NCBI GenBank assembly: GCA_963739135.1
Contig: CAVTZG010000010.1
Coordinates: 186,001-250,000 of the forward strand
From: Palsa-504 sp963739135
Lineage (GTDB): Bacteria > Actinomycetota > Actinomycetes > Streptosporangiales > Streptosporangiaceae
DNA length: 64,000 nucleotides
Direction of reading: 5' to 3'
The notes beneath the pieces are model-generated. The model made no database searches. It had not been told where the DNA came from and was given only the letters and a program-made list of their open reading frames with translations. The translations under genes were made by a program, and so were the position numbers. The stretch's first letter is position 1, and each line of letters opens with the position of its first letter. Below are positions 43,750-52,993 of the stretch, in pieces.

Positions 43750-45168
43750 GTGAGCAAGATTTCCCCGGGCGTCCTTGCCCCGCCACATGAGGTGCTCACG
43801 CCTGATGAGTGGCGGGCCACGGGCCGTGAGCGGCGCAGCGCGGTGTCGCGGTCAAGCCACGCACAGTGGGCACCGCCAGCGGACCGCCCGGACCCAGTCG
43901 CCGTTCTCGAGGAGCAGGCCAAGTGCCGGGTGCCGGATCTGATACCGATCCGCTACGGGCGCATGGCTGCCTCGCCGTTTGCCTATTTCCGCGGCGCCGC
44001 TGCACCGATGGCATGGGATCTCGCGCACACGCCTACGCCTGATATCCGGGTGCAGGCCTGCGGCGACGCGCACCTGCTGAATTTCGGCATGTACGCGGCG
44101 CCCGACCGGCGGCTGGTCTTCGATGTAAACGACTTCGATGAGACGCTCCCCGCGCCGTTCGACTGGGACGTCAAGCGACTGGCGGCCAGCTTCGCCGTCG
44201 CCGCGCGGGACAACGGCTTCAAGGACCGCGAGGCGCGTACCGCGGCGCGTATGGCCGTGCGGAGCTATCGCACGGAGATGGCGAACTACGCTGCTATGCG
44301 ATTCCTGGAGGTCTGGTATTCCAGAATCGATATTGATGAAGTGAGCAGGCTGTTCGATGCGGTCCAGTCGAAGGCGGCCGTGCGCCGCCGCCACCGGGAT
44401 ATAGCCAGCGCGTACCGTCGCACGAGTCTCAGGGCCTTCCTGAGGATGTGCGACCAGGTGGAGGGGCAGTACCGTATCCGGCCGGCTCATCCGGTGATCG
44501 TCCGCTTTCCTATCGAACGCCACCCAGGCGTCCTGGAGGAACTGCGTAGCGCTGTCGCGCAGTACCAGCACACGCTGGACGCGGATCGGCGGGAGGTACT
44601 GCGGCGCTACTACTTCGGCGACTTCGCGCGCAAGGTTGTCGGCGTCGGGTCGGTCGGAACTGAGGCGTTCGTCATGCTGCTGATCGGCGACCGAGCCGAC
44701 GAGCCTTTGTTCCTGCAGGTGAAGGAGGCACAAGAGTCGGTGCTAGCCCCGTTCGCAGGCCCGGGCGAATACGAGCACCAGGGCGAGCGGGTCGTCATGG
44801 GCCAGCGGCTGACCCAGGCCGCCACCGACCCGTTCCTCGGCTGGACGACCGGCGCCGGAACCAATGGCACGGCCCTGAAGCATTACTATGTACGCCAGCT
44901 GCGCGACATGAAGGGCAGCATGAGCGTCCCCTTGATGGACCCGCTCCAGCTCGACTACTACGGCAGGCTCTGCGGCTGGGCGCTCGCCCGGGCGCACGCC
45001 CGGACCGGGCGGGCAACCATGATCTCTGGCTACCTGGGCGTGGGCGAGGTCTTCGATCACGCCATCGCGGATTTCGCTATCGCCTACGCCAACCAGAACG
45101 AGCAGGATTACCAGCGGCTACTCGAAGCCGTCTCGGCCGGGCGCGTGCTGGCGGCCATCGAGCAGTGA
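43750..45168 (+). CDS. DUF2252 family protein
   Basis: 472 residues, full length for the family. It starts SPGVLAPPHEVLTPDEWRAT and has the conserved blocks RYGRMAASPFAYFRGAAAPM, CGDAHLLNFGMYAAPDRRLV, FDVNDFDETLPAPFDWDVKR and GQRLTQAATDPFLGWTT, close to a kinase-like fold with the GDxHxxN and DFD-type motifs. DUF2252 proteins are widespread in actinomycetes and uncharacterised; the motifs resemble aminoglycoside-phosphotransferase/kinase catalytic loops. It converges with the antiporter gene. Confidence 0.85.
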   Translation: MSKISPGVLAPPHEVLTPDEWRATGRERRSAVSRSSHAQWAPPADRPDPVAVLEEQAKCRVPDLIPIRYGRMAASPFAYFRGAAAPMAWDLAHTPTPDIRVQACGDAHLLNFGMYAAPDRRLVFDVNDFDETLPAPFDWDVKRLAASFAVAARDNGFKDREARTAARMAVRSYRTEMANYAAMRFLEVWYSRIDIDEVSRLFDAVQSKAAVRRRHRDIASAYRRTSLRAFLRMCDQVEGQYRIRPAHPVIVRFPIERHPGVLEELRSAVAQYQHTLDADRREVLRRYYFGDFARKVVGVGSVGTEAFVMLLIGDRADEPLFLQVKEAQESVLAPFAGPGEYEHQGERVVMGQRLTQAATDPFLGWTTGAGTNGTALKHYYVRQLRDMKGSMSVPLMDPLQLDYYGRLCGWALARAHARTGRATMISGYLGVGEVFDHAIADFAIAYANQNEQDYQRLLEAVSAGRVLAAIEQ

Positions 45169-45183
45169 CCGCGCGCTGGCGGA

Positions 45184-46398
45184 CTAGGAAGGGTCCGGCC
45201 GGGGGGCCGGAGGGCGTGGCACCTGGCGGCCGGCGGTGCTCTTCAGCAGCCGCAATGCGATCGGCGGGTAGATGACCACCGACAACAGGCCGGCCACCAC
45301 GAGGGCGGCGGCCGTGGACGCCCGTTGATGACCGGTCTGGACCCCGATAGTGGTAGCCACGACGATGAACGTCAGAGATGTGGCTTGCATGAAACCGGCT
45401 GCTATGGCGCGAGTACGCCCGACGGCCCGCACGTACAGCAGAGCCGGCAGCCCTCGCACCGCCAGCAGTGCGACCAGGAAGACCGGCACGTCAATGATCG
45501 CCCGGGTGCTGCGGAACAAAGAGGAAACGTCGAGGCCTACGCCGGTGCTCACGAAGAACACCGGGATCAGGAAGCCGAAGCCGATCGCTTCCAGCTTTCC
45601 CTGGAACTCCTGCTGGGAGGCCGGCGACTCGTCGGTCCGGCGGACGATGACCCCGGCCAGGAATGCCCCCAAGATGGTGGCCAGCCCGAAGTGCTCGGCT
45701 GCCACCGCGAAGGCCAGGGCGAACGTGATAGCCAGCCGGACCCGCAGCTGGGAGCTTGTGTCCTCCAGCCGCTGCACTACCTCTCGCAACGGGCCCCATC
45801 CCCTGACCCGCTGGGTCACCACCACGACTACGGCGGTAAAACCGACGAACCCGGCGAGCAGCCCCAGCTCGACCGACGGGTTCGCCGACGAAGCCGAGAA
45901 AAACACCGACAGCAGGACAAGCGGAGCGAGCTCTGCCAGCGAACCCGCGGCCATGATCAGGCGACCGAAGTACGTCTGAGTCTGGTCCGCATCATTGAGG
46001 ATGGGCACCAGGACCCCGAGCGACGTCGCCATCAACGTGATCCCCACGAGCAGGCCATCCCTTACCTGGCCGCCCAGCCGGAACCCGTATGCGAGCAGGA
46101 AAGCCAGCACCGCGGAAAGAACGAAAGCCCGGCCGACCAGGATCAGGACCCGGCGGTCGAACCGCCGCAGGTCGATCTCGAAGCCGGCCATGAACAACAA
46201 GAAACCTAGGCCCAGGTCCGATGTCACACGGACAGCTACGTCGAGATGCACCCACCCCAGAACCGCCGGTCCGACCAGGATCCCGCCGAGGATCTCCAGC
46301 ACCACCGACGGCACCTTCACAGCCGGGACGAGCCCAAGGAGCAAAGGCACTGCGACGGCGACTACGCCGACGATCAGCAGGCCGGTGAAAGAAATCAT
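45184..46398 (-). CDS. Monovalent cation/proton antiporter (CPA2/KefB-type membrane domain)
   Basis: 404 residues from the ATG at 46398, about twelve membrane helices. Family blocks include VPSVVLEILGGILVGPAVLG, GLGFLLFMAGFEIDLRRFDR, FGLATILGAFLAGVIVRRTD and FGFLIPVFFVSTGVGLDVSS. It exchanges Na+ or K+ for protons across the membrane. The C-terminal TrkA-N regulatory domain of KefB is absent, ending in a short proline-rich tail. It follows the small overlapping ORFs at 46395-47083 (ATG overlaps the previous stop), so it may be the last gene of that operon. Confidence 0.85.
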   Translation of the reverse strand: MISFTGLLIVGVVAVAVPLLLGLVPAVKVPSVVLEILGGILVGPAVLGWVHLDVAVRVTSDLGLGFLLFMAGFEIDLRRFDRRVLILVGRAFVLSAVLAFLLAYGFRLGGQVRDGLLVGITLMATSLGVLVPILNDADQTQTYFGRLIMAAGSLAELAPLVLLSVFFSASSANPSVELGLLAGFVGFTAVVVVVTQRVRGWGPLREVVQRLEDTSSQLRVRLAITFALAFAVAAEHFGLATILGAFLAGVIVRRTDESPASQQEFQGKLEAIGFGFLIPVFFVSTGVGLDVSSLFRSTRAIIDVPVFLVALLAVRGLPALLYVRAVGRTRAIAAGFMQATSLTFIVVATTIGVQTGHQRASTAAALVVAGLLSVVIYPPIALRLLKSTAGRQVPRPPAPRPDPS

Positions 46399-46709
46399 GA
46401 TAGCCCGGGCAAACGTTGCAGGCAGCAACCTGGTCGGCTCATGTCAGTATCTGGACGCAGACCAGGCTCAGCGCGGCAGGCCCTTACCCGCGGCTCCGTA
46501 CCCGCCGGACCCGAGCCGGGTGAGACAGAAAGTGGTCCGGTGAAAAGGTCATCCACCAGGACGATGAGGTCGGAGATGCCTGCTGCTCTGGCGTTGCTGG
46601 TTCGGCTGGCCTGGAAGCGGTAAATGCTGCCGGTGATGGCTGAGACCATAGTGAAGTCCTGGCCGATCTCGGTCCGGTACTTGCCGTCGGCGGTCTTCGT
46701 GGCGGTCAC
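46395..46709 (-). CDS. Small ORF upstream of the antiporter
   Basis: 104 residues from a GTG that overlaps the stop of the frame before it. The first 45 residues (KTADGKYRTEIGQDFTMVSA, then ITGSIYRFQASRTSN) look protein-like; the rest is cysteine/arginine-rich and may be out of frame. It overlaps the antiporter start by 4 bases. No family recognised. Confidence 0.4.
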   Translation of the reverse strand: MTATKTADGKYRTEIGQDFTMVSAITGSIYRFQASRTSNARAAGISDLIVLVDDLFTGPLSVSPGSGPAGTEPRVRACRAEPGLRPDTDMSRPGCCLQRLPGLS

Positions 46710-46983
46710 GGGCCAGTGTCAGCGTATTCAAGCACGAACATGGCTGCTCCCATGTTCCCGGTCAGGTCGATCATCAGCTTGATGACAAGTGAAACGTATA
46801 GGCCGGCCTCGGCCAGTTCTTGAGTAGAGAACGGGCCTCGACCGCGCTATCAGCACGCGCGAACAGGCGCACCACATCTTCGGTGTTCACGAGGATCTTG
46901 CTGGTCAGGAAATAGTCCTCGCTCAGCTCGCAGCTGGCCTGCACAAGGAACGGCGTCACGAACGGGACCGGGCTGTCACGCAC
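46706..46983 (-). pseudogene. Short gene, apparently with one frame change
   Basis: From a GTG at 46983: VPFVTPFLVQASCELSEDYF, then LTSKILVNTEDVVRLFARAD and a stop at 46774. One base out of frame, the sequence continues with VIKLMIDLTGNMGAAMFVLE, then YADTGP and a stop that overlaps the next GTG. Joined, they make about 92 residues. The joined protein matches nothing I recognise. Alternatively the second part is a separate 22-residue peptide starting at 46771. Confidence 0.4.
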
Positions 46984-47083
46984 CGCCCGCCGCCACCTCC
47001 GGCTGGCCGAGATACACGGGGGAGCGGCGGAGCGGCCGCACCTCCTCGGTTATCACCGCGGCCGGAGAGGCAGGTGAGGCCAT
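46976..47083 (-). CDS. 35-residue peptide, first gene of a small operon
   Basis: AAGGAG lies 6 bases before the ATG at 47083. The peptide contains VITEEVRPLRRSPVYLGQPE and ends AAGGA. The stop overlaps the next GTG by 8 bases. Too short for family recognition; the clean ribosome site and tight coupling to the next ORFs argue that it is real. Confidence 0.5.
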   Translation of the reverse strand: MASPASPAAVITEEVRPLRRSPVYLGQPEVAAGGA

Positions 47084-47325
47084 GGCTGACTCCTTCAGTT
47101 CAAAATGCCAATTTGCAGCTCGCCGGAATCGGTGGCAGTAGCCGACTATCACTACGATGCACATTGGTCTCGCAGCAAGAATCCTCCGCCATGGGTGATC
47201 TCTCACGATGCACAGCCGACTACATCAAGTGACGCCATCGCTGACACTCACGAGTGTCGGTTTGCAAGTGAGGTAGATCGTTTGCTTCGAGGCCGGTTCG
47301 GTTCGGTGGTCGTTTGCAGTAGGCG

Positions 47326-47530
47326 CTAGTACGAGGTCTGGCCGCCGAGGCTGCCGTGAGCCGATGATAGTTGTAGGAGTCCTGCCGTTCCTGGAGCTAG
47401 TCGTTGAACAGCTGGGCGTCGTCGATGAGCATGCCCTTGAGCTCGTCCGGAATTTCGTGATCGCCGACACCCGCTCGCGGCGGCCGCGCCAACGGGCGGG
47501 GAACCACGGTCACCAGCGGTCCCGCAATGG
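47326..47530 (-). pseudogene. IS481-type transposase C-terminal remnant
   Basis: The minus strand reads DELKGMLIDDAQLFND, stop, LQERQDSYNYHRLTAAS and SLGGQTSY in shifting frames, matching the C-terminal region of IS481-family transposases (NYHRPHGSLGGQTPYERL-type end). An in-frame stop and a frame change show decay. Confidence 0.65.
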
Positions 47531-47707
47531 CAACCCCGAACGCCCTCCGACCTGGGCAGGCGCAGGTTGACCCCCTGCGTGAAACGACCTGCTAAGCAGC
47601 CGATCGGATACGCCTGCGGCGTACGCCGTTGACCCCGGAGCCTCCGCCGACCCGGCGGCCCTGACGGCGAAGGCCAGGCCCGGAAGGCACGCGGCGAACC
47701 TCCTGAC

Positions 47708-47899
47708 TCAGCCGCCACTGCTGCCGAACCGGCTCTTCAAATCCTCGGCGGAAACGCCATGCTGGATGCCCCATGCCTCAAGCTGCGTGACATCAACCGG
47801 ATCGGGCAGAGCCCGCGACGCCTCGTCGGCAAGGTCTGACCAGCCCGCGTGACGCAGCAGGTCGACGACGTGTTGCCTGCTGTATTGTTCTGGTCCCAT
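47708..47899 (-). CDS. Small hypothetical protein
   Basis: 63 residues from the ATG at 47899. Helical, acidic and well-behaved: YSRQHVVDLLRHAGWSDLAD, then EASRALPDPVDVTQLEAWGI and VSAEDLKSRFGSS. Similar 60-70-residue proteins with an EALRxLPDPVDxxx core occur widely in actinomycetes with no assigned function. Confidence 0.6.
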   Translation of the reverse strand: MGPEQYSRQHVVDLLRHAGWSDLADEASRALPDPVDVTQLEAWGIQHGVSAEDLKSRFGSSGG

Positions 47900-48524
47900 G
47901 ACTATCACCAAACCCCTCCTCGGCCTGACGTCGCCGTAGCGCAGGTGTCAGGCCGGTGGCGGCCCTTAGGAGGTCACTGCTTCGTGCGAACTACCCTGAA
48001 TCCGAGCCTAACCGGTCATCGCTCATCCGTGAGGCCCCATATGTGCGCGGACCAGACATGGACCAAAGCGTCGGATCGGCTCATGATCTCGCAGCCAGGA
48101 CTGCTGGCGGCCAACCGCCTCCGGAGCCGTGAGCTTGGATGTTGACCACCATCGTTGACCACAACGACATATGACTCCAGCCGATCAAGCGAGTGACACG
48201 GAAGGCCAATTTACCAGGTGAGCGACTGTAACCGACAGATTGGCAGTGCCTTACAAGCAAGGGGTCAGTCTGGCCGCGAGCCCAGAGGCGAGTAACTAAC
48301 TGAGTAACGATCGCAGCCGACGGCGACGGACACCCAGCGGACGAGCGTGGACCACTTACAGCAGCTCAGAACAAAGATACGAAAGCGTGAACGACGGATG
48401 GCATTCCCTGACACGGAAGGATTACTGATGGACATGACTAACGACCTACAACGTCAGGACCAAAGGTGGTTATTAGTCAGCCCCACCACGCGGTCATACT
48501 GGTGCTCAAGAAGGGGATGATGAG
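47900..48524. other. Lower-GC interval without recognisable genes
   Basis: From about 48130 onward base composition drops to roughly 50-55% GC by eye, against about 70% around it. Frames are short on both strands. It could be a recent acquisition or the 5' region of the small ORFs at 48525-48821. Confidence 0.35.
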
Positions 48525-48617
48525 ATGACCGACGTCCAGAAAGTACCCCGGTATCTGAATGCCGTTGATCCCCGAGTCCGTGCCGGGACAGTACCTCTAG
48601 CGGCCCTAGGGAGATGA
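48525..48617 (+). CDS. Possible 30-residue peptide in the low-GC patch
   Basis: ATG at 48525 preceded by GGGGATGATGAG. The peptide (TDVQKVPRYLNAVDPRVRAG) ends just before the next ORF, whose ribosome site overlaps its end. No family recognised. Confidence 0.3.
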   Translation: MTDVQKVPRYLNAVDPRVRAGTVPLAALGR

Positions 48618-48623
48618 GGGTGA

Positions 48624-48821
48624 ATGGCTAAGGTTTGGGAGTTCCATCACTTGCAGTGGTGTTACTCGATCGATGATCGCGTGTCGAGTGACGTCTACGT
48701 AAGCCGCGATAAGGCCGAGGCTGCCAGTCGGAAGCCACAGCATTTCAGCAAGCATACATTTACGACACGGCCAGTACATCACTGGCTGCAGTTCTTATGC
48801 AGGGTAATCCTGCAACCCTAG
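48624..48821 (+). CDS. Small hypothetical protein in the low-GC patch
   Basis: 65 residues with GGGAGATGAGGG before the ATG. The sequence (KVWEFHHLQWCYSIDDRVSS, then DVYVSRDKAEAASRKPQHFS) is rich in aromatic residues and unlike neighbouring proteins. Its codon use is less GC-biased than the rest of the window, consistent with transfer. Function unknown. Confidence 0.35.
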   Translation: MAKVWEFHHLQWCYSIDDRVSSDVYVSRDKAEAASRKPQHFSKHTFTTRPVHHWLQFLCRVILQP

Positions 48822-48879
48822 ATCGATAGTGTCTTGCGGGAAACAGGGGCGCCGCGCGCCGGGCAGCGGCGGAGCTGTC

Positions 48880-49030
48880 CTAGCCCGGCTGCCCTCCGGG
48901 GAGCGGATCAGGCTGATGGTGATCGAACACGACGTTCCGGATGTCCCGGATCGCCAGGTCCAGCCCGCCGATGGCTTCCTGGACCTTCCCGGCTCCCGGA
49001 TGGCCGCCCATCAGGGAGCTGACCCGCCGG
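48880..49030 (-). pseudogene. C-terminal remnant resembling a sensor-kinase dimerisation helix
   Basis: The minus frame ending at 48880 reads KVQEAIGGLDLAIRDIRNVV, then FDHHQPDPLPGG. Such (V/I)xGLDxxIRxIR helices end many GAF-type histidine kinases of actinobacteria. No upstream domain is present. Confidence 0.35.
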
Positions 49031-49101
49031 TCCCGGCTGCTGCTGCCACCGGAGTGGATCGTGGAGGACCTGAACCGGTTCCTGCGCGGCTGGGCCGCCT
49101 A

Positions 49102-49745
49102 CTAGCGCATCAGGACGGTCCGGGCGCCCTCGGCCCGGTGCAGCCCGCCGCACAAGACCAGCAGGCCGTAGGCATGCGCGAGAGGTAGGGGCAGGACCGA
49201 GGTGACTACGTTGGCCCGCACCGAGATCTCGTTCACGGCCCATCCGCACCACAACAGGTTCGCGTGGGTCAGCGGGACGCCCTTGGACCGACCGGTGGTG
49301 CCGCCGGTGAACAGCAGGGCGGCCAGGTCGGTCCCCGAGCGGTCGATGAAGGTTCCGGGCTCCGCCGCGGCCACCTGGTCGAAATCGAGCAGGGGGACTC
49401 CCGGGACGGCTCGCCTGGGACCCCGGGCGGCTCCGGGGACCGCGACGAACCGGACTGCGGGCGCGCCGTCGAGGGCGGCGGCGACCTTCGGCAGGAACTC
49501 CGCTGTGGTCACCACGCCGACCGCGCCGGCAGCAACGAGCGCGTTCCGTAGCTCGTCCTCGCTGGCCAGGAAGATCAGCGGGGTCACCACCGCCCCGGCC
49601 CGCCATGCCGCGCGATAGGTGATCAGGACCTCGGGGCAGTTGGCCATCAGCACGACCAGCCGGTCACCGGGACGGACGCCGAGGTCGGCGAGCCCGGTCG
49701 CGAACCTGGCCGCACGGTCGGCCAGCGAGCCACTCGGCCGTGGCC
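49102..49745 (-). pseudogene. AMP-binding (acyl-CoA synthetase type) fragment
   Basis: The minus frame includes GLADLGVRPGDRLVVLMANC, then PEVLITYRAAWRAGAVVTPL, and the P-loop-like AALLFTGGTTGRSKGVPLTH of the ANL adenylate-forming superfamily, ending at about 49102 after SVLPLPLAHAYGLLVL. The N-terminal ~40 and the C-terminal ~300 residues, including the catalytic lysine domain, are missing, so it is a truncated relic. Confidence 0.7.
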
Positions 49746-49844
49746 TACGCCCTGACCCGCGAACTGCTGTCCTGAAGGCTCTGCACTCGGGTCCGGCGCA
49801 GCTGTGGACTGGCCAACGGACTGACCTGGACGACCGAAATCTTG

Positions 49845-50324
49845 CTACGGATCAGATGCTGCCTCCTCCGCGCCATGGTCGGTTTCCGCGGCGGGCGGCT
49901 CGGATACGTCGGTTTCAAGAAGCACGCGGCACACGTCGGTGATGTCCACAATGCCGACCAGGCCGACGTCTCCGATGACCGGCAAGTGCCGGAACCGCCT
50001 GCTCGTCATGACCTTGGCCGCGTCACGAATGCTTGTCGTGGTGTCGACGACGGTCGGGTTAGTCGTCATCAGCTCATAAATCCGGACGTCGTTCGGGTTC
50101 TTTCCGTCCGCGACCGCGCGAGAGACGTCAGCATCGGTGATGATGCCGACCGGCTGACCGGTCTGCGCCTGCGTGACGATGAGAGCGGTCGCATTTGCGC
50201 GCTTCATCAGGTAGGCAGCCGCGGCCACATGATCGTTCTGATCTACCGACGTGACCGGTGGCTGCATGACGTCCGCGACCGTAGCCGGGGGCGGTGCCGA
50301 ATCCTGTACCGGGGCATCTGCCAT
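49845..50324 (-). CDS. Two-CBS-domain protein, paralogue of 19923-20369
   Basis: 159 residues from the ATG at 50324 (AGGAGCAGATC upstream). CBS1: TVADVMQPPVTSVDQNDHVA to IITDADVSRAV; CBS2: VRIYELMTTNPTVVDTTTSI to LVGIVDITDVCRVL. The same layout as the CBS protein near 20 kb, with an added acidic C-terminal tail. Probably an adenine-nucleotide sensor. It is not linked to an enzyme gene here, since both flanks are relics or mobile elements. Confidence 0.85.
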   Translation of the reverse strand: MADAPVQDSAPPPATVADVMQPPVTSVDQNDHVAAAAYLMKRANATALIVTQAQTGQPVGIITDADVSRAVADGKNPNDVRIYELMTTNPTVVDTTTSIRDAAKVMTSRRFRHLPVIGDVGLVGIVDITDVCRVLLETDVSEPPAAETDHGAEEAASDP

Positions 50325-50439
50325 GATCTGCTCCTTTGGAGATCCGATCAGCCTGTTAGCTGGGCTTAGTCGGCGTAGCCGACAATATTGAGTCAATTAT
50401 GGTGCTGGCGGGTCGGGTGCCGGGGTCTGGCTGGTGGTG

Positions 50440-51535
50440 TCAGGCGGCGAGGTGGGCCTGGCGGGCGAGGTCGTCGTAGGCGGCCTGGTAGGCGCGGGCG
50501 GCTGCGCGCAGCGGGGCGGGCGTGGGCGGGCTGGGGTCGGTGGTCTGGGCCAGGCCGGGGCGGAGCAGGTGGTCGTGCGCGTGGGTGAACAGCAGCGCGT
50601 CGTGCAGGCCGGTGTCGGTGACCTGGTAGCGGCGGGTGTGCGGGATGCGGGCGATGAGGCCGTGTTCGCGGAGGCGGCGCAGGTCGTAGGTCATCTTCCC
50701 GGCGGTGATGTCCTCGGGGGCGTGGCCGAGGAGGGGCGCGATGAGGGTGCGCAGCTCGCGGTTGGTGAAGCCGCGGGGCAGCAGCCGGTGGATGAGCAGG
50801 GCCTGCAGCAGGGCGTGGACGCGGGGGTCGCCGAACCGCAGTCCGGGGATGCGGGTGCCGCCGGGCATGAGGATGGGAGCGGTCAGGGCGGTGAAAGCCC
50901 GGGCGCCTTGGATGGGATCGTGGCTGATGGTCTGGACGCCGAGCAGGCGCCGGCTGGCCGCAAAGCCGATCTGCCGGAGAGCCGGCAGGCTGGTCAGCCG
51001 TTTGGGGATGCCGAAGTCGGCGGGTGCGTCGTTGATGGTGGTCTCGGTCCGCAGCGCCCGGCCGAGCTTGTGGTACTGCTTTATTTTCGAATGCTTGTAG
51101 TCGATGTGCAGGCTCGGCACCACGCCGTTGGTGATGACGCGGGTGCGGAACCGCCCGGGGGTCGGGTGCTTGCCGCGGCGGATGATCTTCCGGTCGAAGA
51201 CCAGCGCGACCTGGTCCGGGCGGCCGATGTCGAGGTTGTCGCGGATGACCTGCTCGAAGAAGATCCGCCCGGCGGCAGGCCGGCCCAGCACCTGGGTGAG
51301 GGAGAACTCGGCCTGCAAGATGGACAGCTCATAGCGGTAGTCCGCGGCGATGTCGCCGGCGGTGAACGGATGCGGCAGTTTGCGCAGCCATTTGCGCAGC
51401 AGGGCGTCGATGTCGGCGGGGCCGAGCCGGTCGCAGATGGCCTGCAGCGCGGCCGCGTCCCCGGCAGCGAACCCGTTATCCAGCGGCTCGAAGCTGATCC
51501 CGGCCCGGGCGGCCTGCCGCTTGGCCCATTCATGC
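50440..51535 (-). pseudogene. C-terminal two thirds of an uncharacterised gene split by a RIT element
   Basis: From the junction: HEWAKRQAARAGISFEPLDN, then ADIDALLRKWLRKLPHPFTA, YELSILQAEFSLTQVLGRPA, DRKIIRRGKHPTPGRFRTRV, HIDYKHSKIKQYHKLGRALR, TETTINDAPADFGIPKRL and a winged-helix-like end (GKMTYDLRRLREHGLIARIP). It continues the gene begun at 55554, whose last host codons before the insertion are CING. Rejoined length is about 540 residues. The family is frequent in actinomycetes and I know of no characterised member; the DxKxxxxKQYHK and TTIND motifs could be catalytic. Confidence 0.75.
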
Positions 51536-51730
51536 CCGCAATGACGATCTCGTCATTGCGGCCAGTATGCCGAGCGGCCGGCTATGCCGCATGAGGCTGA
51601 AACGCGGCCTGTGGCGCTTGGTTCCCGGATGCGGCAGACCGCATTTTTATGTCGGCTTCGGTGTCCTGATCTGGTGGCCTGCCCGTCGTTGTGGGTGTCC
51701 GTCTCCCACATCGATGGAACAGGAGAGATC

Positions 51731-52993
51731 ATGACTTCTGAGGTCAGGCGCATCGGCGGTCTTCGGCCGCCGGCCGAAGTCACCGGTCCGCTAGCCGAAC
51801 ATGCGGCCGCCTTCAAGCAGATGCTGATCGGGCAGGGCTATGCTCGCGGCACGATCAGCGCGCATCTGGGGCTGATGTCCCGGGTGAGCCGATGGCTGGA
51901 CGTGCAGGGCCTGCCGGCCCGGGCGCTGGCCGATCTTGCCGAGGTCGACCGCTTCTTCGCCGAACGCCGGGCGAAGGGATGCCGGCTGCGGATCACGGCA
52001 CGGTCGCTGGTGCCGCTGCTGGACTTCCTGCGGGACCGGCAGGTCATCGGCGCACCGGTCGTCCCTGCGGCCACACCGGCCGAGGTGCTGCTGGCCGAGT
52101 ACCGCACCTACCTTGAGCAGGAGCGGGCCGCGACGGCCGGGACGGTCGTCAACTTCACCAAGTACGCCGGCATCTTCCTGCGGACATTTCCCCGCCTCGG
52201 CACCGACGCTGCGCAGCAGGCCGACCTGGCTGCGGCGCTGGGCCGCCTGACGGCGGCCGAGGTGATCACGTTCGTGACCGGCTGGGCGAGCTGCCGCAGC
52301 CCGGCCTATGGCCAGGCGATGGTGTATGCGCTGCGGAACCTGCTGCGCTATCTGCACGCGCGGGGACTGCTGTCCCACCCGCTGGCCGAGGCCGTGCCGA
52401 CGGTGCCGGGCTGGAAGCCGGCCCGTGCGGTGCGGGCGGTGACCGGCCAGCAGATGGCGGCGCTGCTGGCTTGCTGCGACCGGCACAGTGCGATCGGGCG
52501 GCGCGACTACGCCATCGTGCTGCTGCTCACCCGGCTGGGGCTACGCGCTTCGGAAGTGGCCGGCATCACGCTGGCCGGCATCGACTGGCGCCAGGGGGTG
52601 CTGCGGGTCCGCGGGAAGGGCAACATCCTGGCCGAGCTTCCGCTGCCGGCCGATGTCGGTGAGGCGATGGCCGGCTACCTGCGCCGCGGCCGTGTCCGTT
52701 GCGGCAGCCCGCACCTGTTCGTGCGGACCAAAGCACCGTTCACCCGCCTGGCGGGGACCGGGATCACCGCGGTGGTGCAGCGCGCTTGCCGGCGGGCGGG
52801 TCTGCCCGAGGTCGGGCCGCACCGGCTCCGCCACGCCGTGGCCGCGCAGCTGCGACGCGAGGGCGCCTCGCTGAGTGAGATCGCCCAGCTGCTCCGGCAC
52901 CAAGACGAGCGCACCACCCAGCGGTATGCCGCCGACGACGTCGAGGCGCTGGCCGCCCTTGCCCGGCCATGCCCGGATGGAGCCCCGCTGTGA
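51731..52993 (+). CDS. RIT element recombinase A
   Basis: 420 residues from the ATG at 51731 (AGGAGAGATC upstream). A core-binding domain (FKQMLIGQGYARGTISAHLG) and a catalytic domain with LTRLGLRASEVAGITLAGID (R), VRGKGNILAELPLP (K), VGPHRLRHAVAAQLRREGAS (HxxR), LLRHQDERTTQRYAADD (H and Y). All catalytic residues present. The stop overlaps the next start (GTGA). In RIT elements the three recombinases act on the same ends; individual roles are not established. Confidence 0.85.
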   Translation: MTSEVRRIGGLRPPAEVTGPLAEHAAAFKQMLIGQGYARGTISAHLGLMSRVSRWLDVQGLPARALADLAEVDRFFAERRAKGCRLRITARSLVPLLDFLRDRQVIGAPVVPAATPAEVLLAEYRTYLEQERAATAGTVVNFTKYAGIFLRTFPRLGTDAAQQADLAAALGRLTAAEVITFVTGWASCRSPAYGQAMVYALRNLLRYLHARGLLSHPLAEAVPTVPGWKPARAVRAVTGQQMAALLACCDRHSAIGRRDYAIVLLLTRLGLRASEVAGITLAGIDWRQGVLRVRGKGNILAELPLPADVGEAMAGYLRRGRVRCGSPHLFVRTKAPFTRLAGTGITAVVQRACRRAGLPEVGPHRLRHAVAAQLRREGASLSEIAQLLRHQDERTTQRYAADDVEALAALARPCPDGAPL

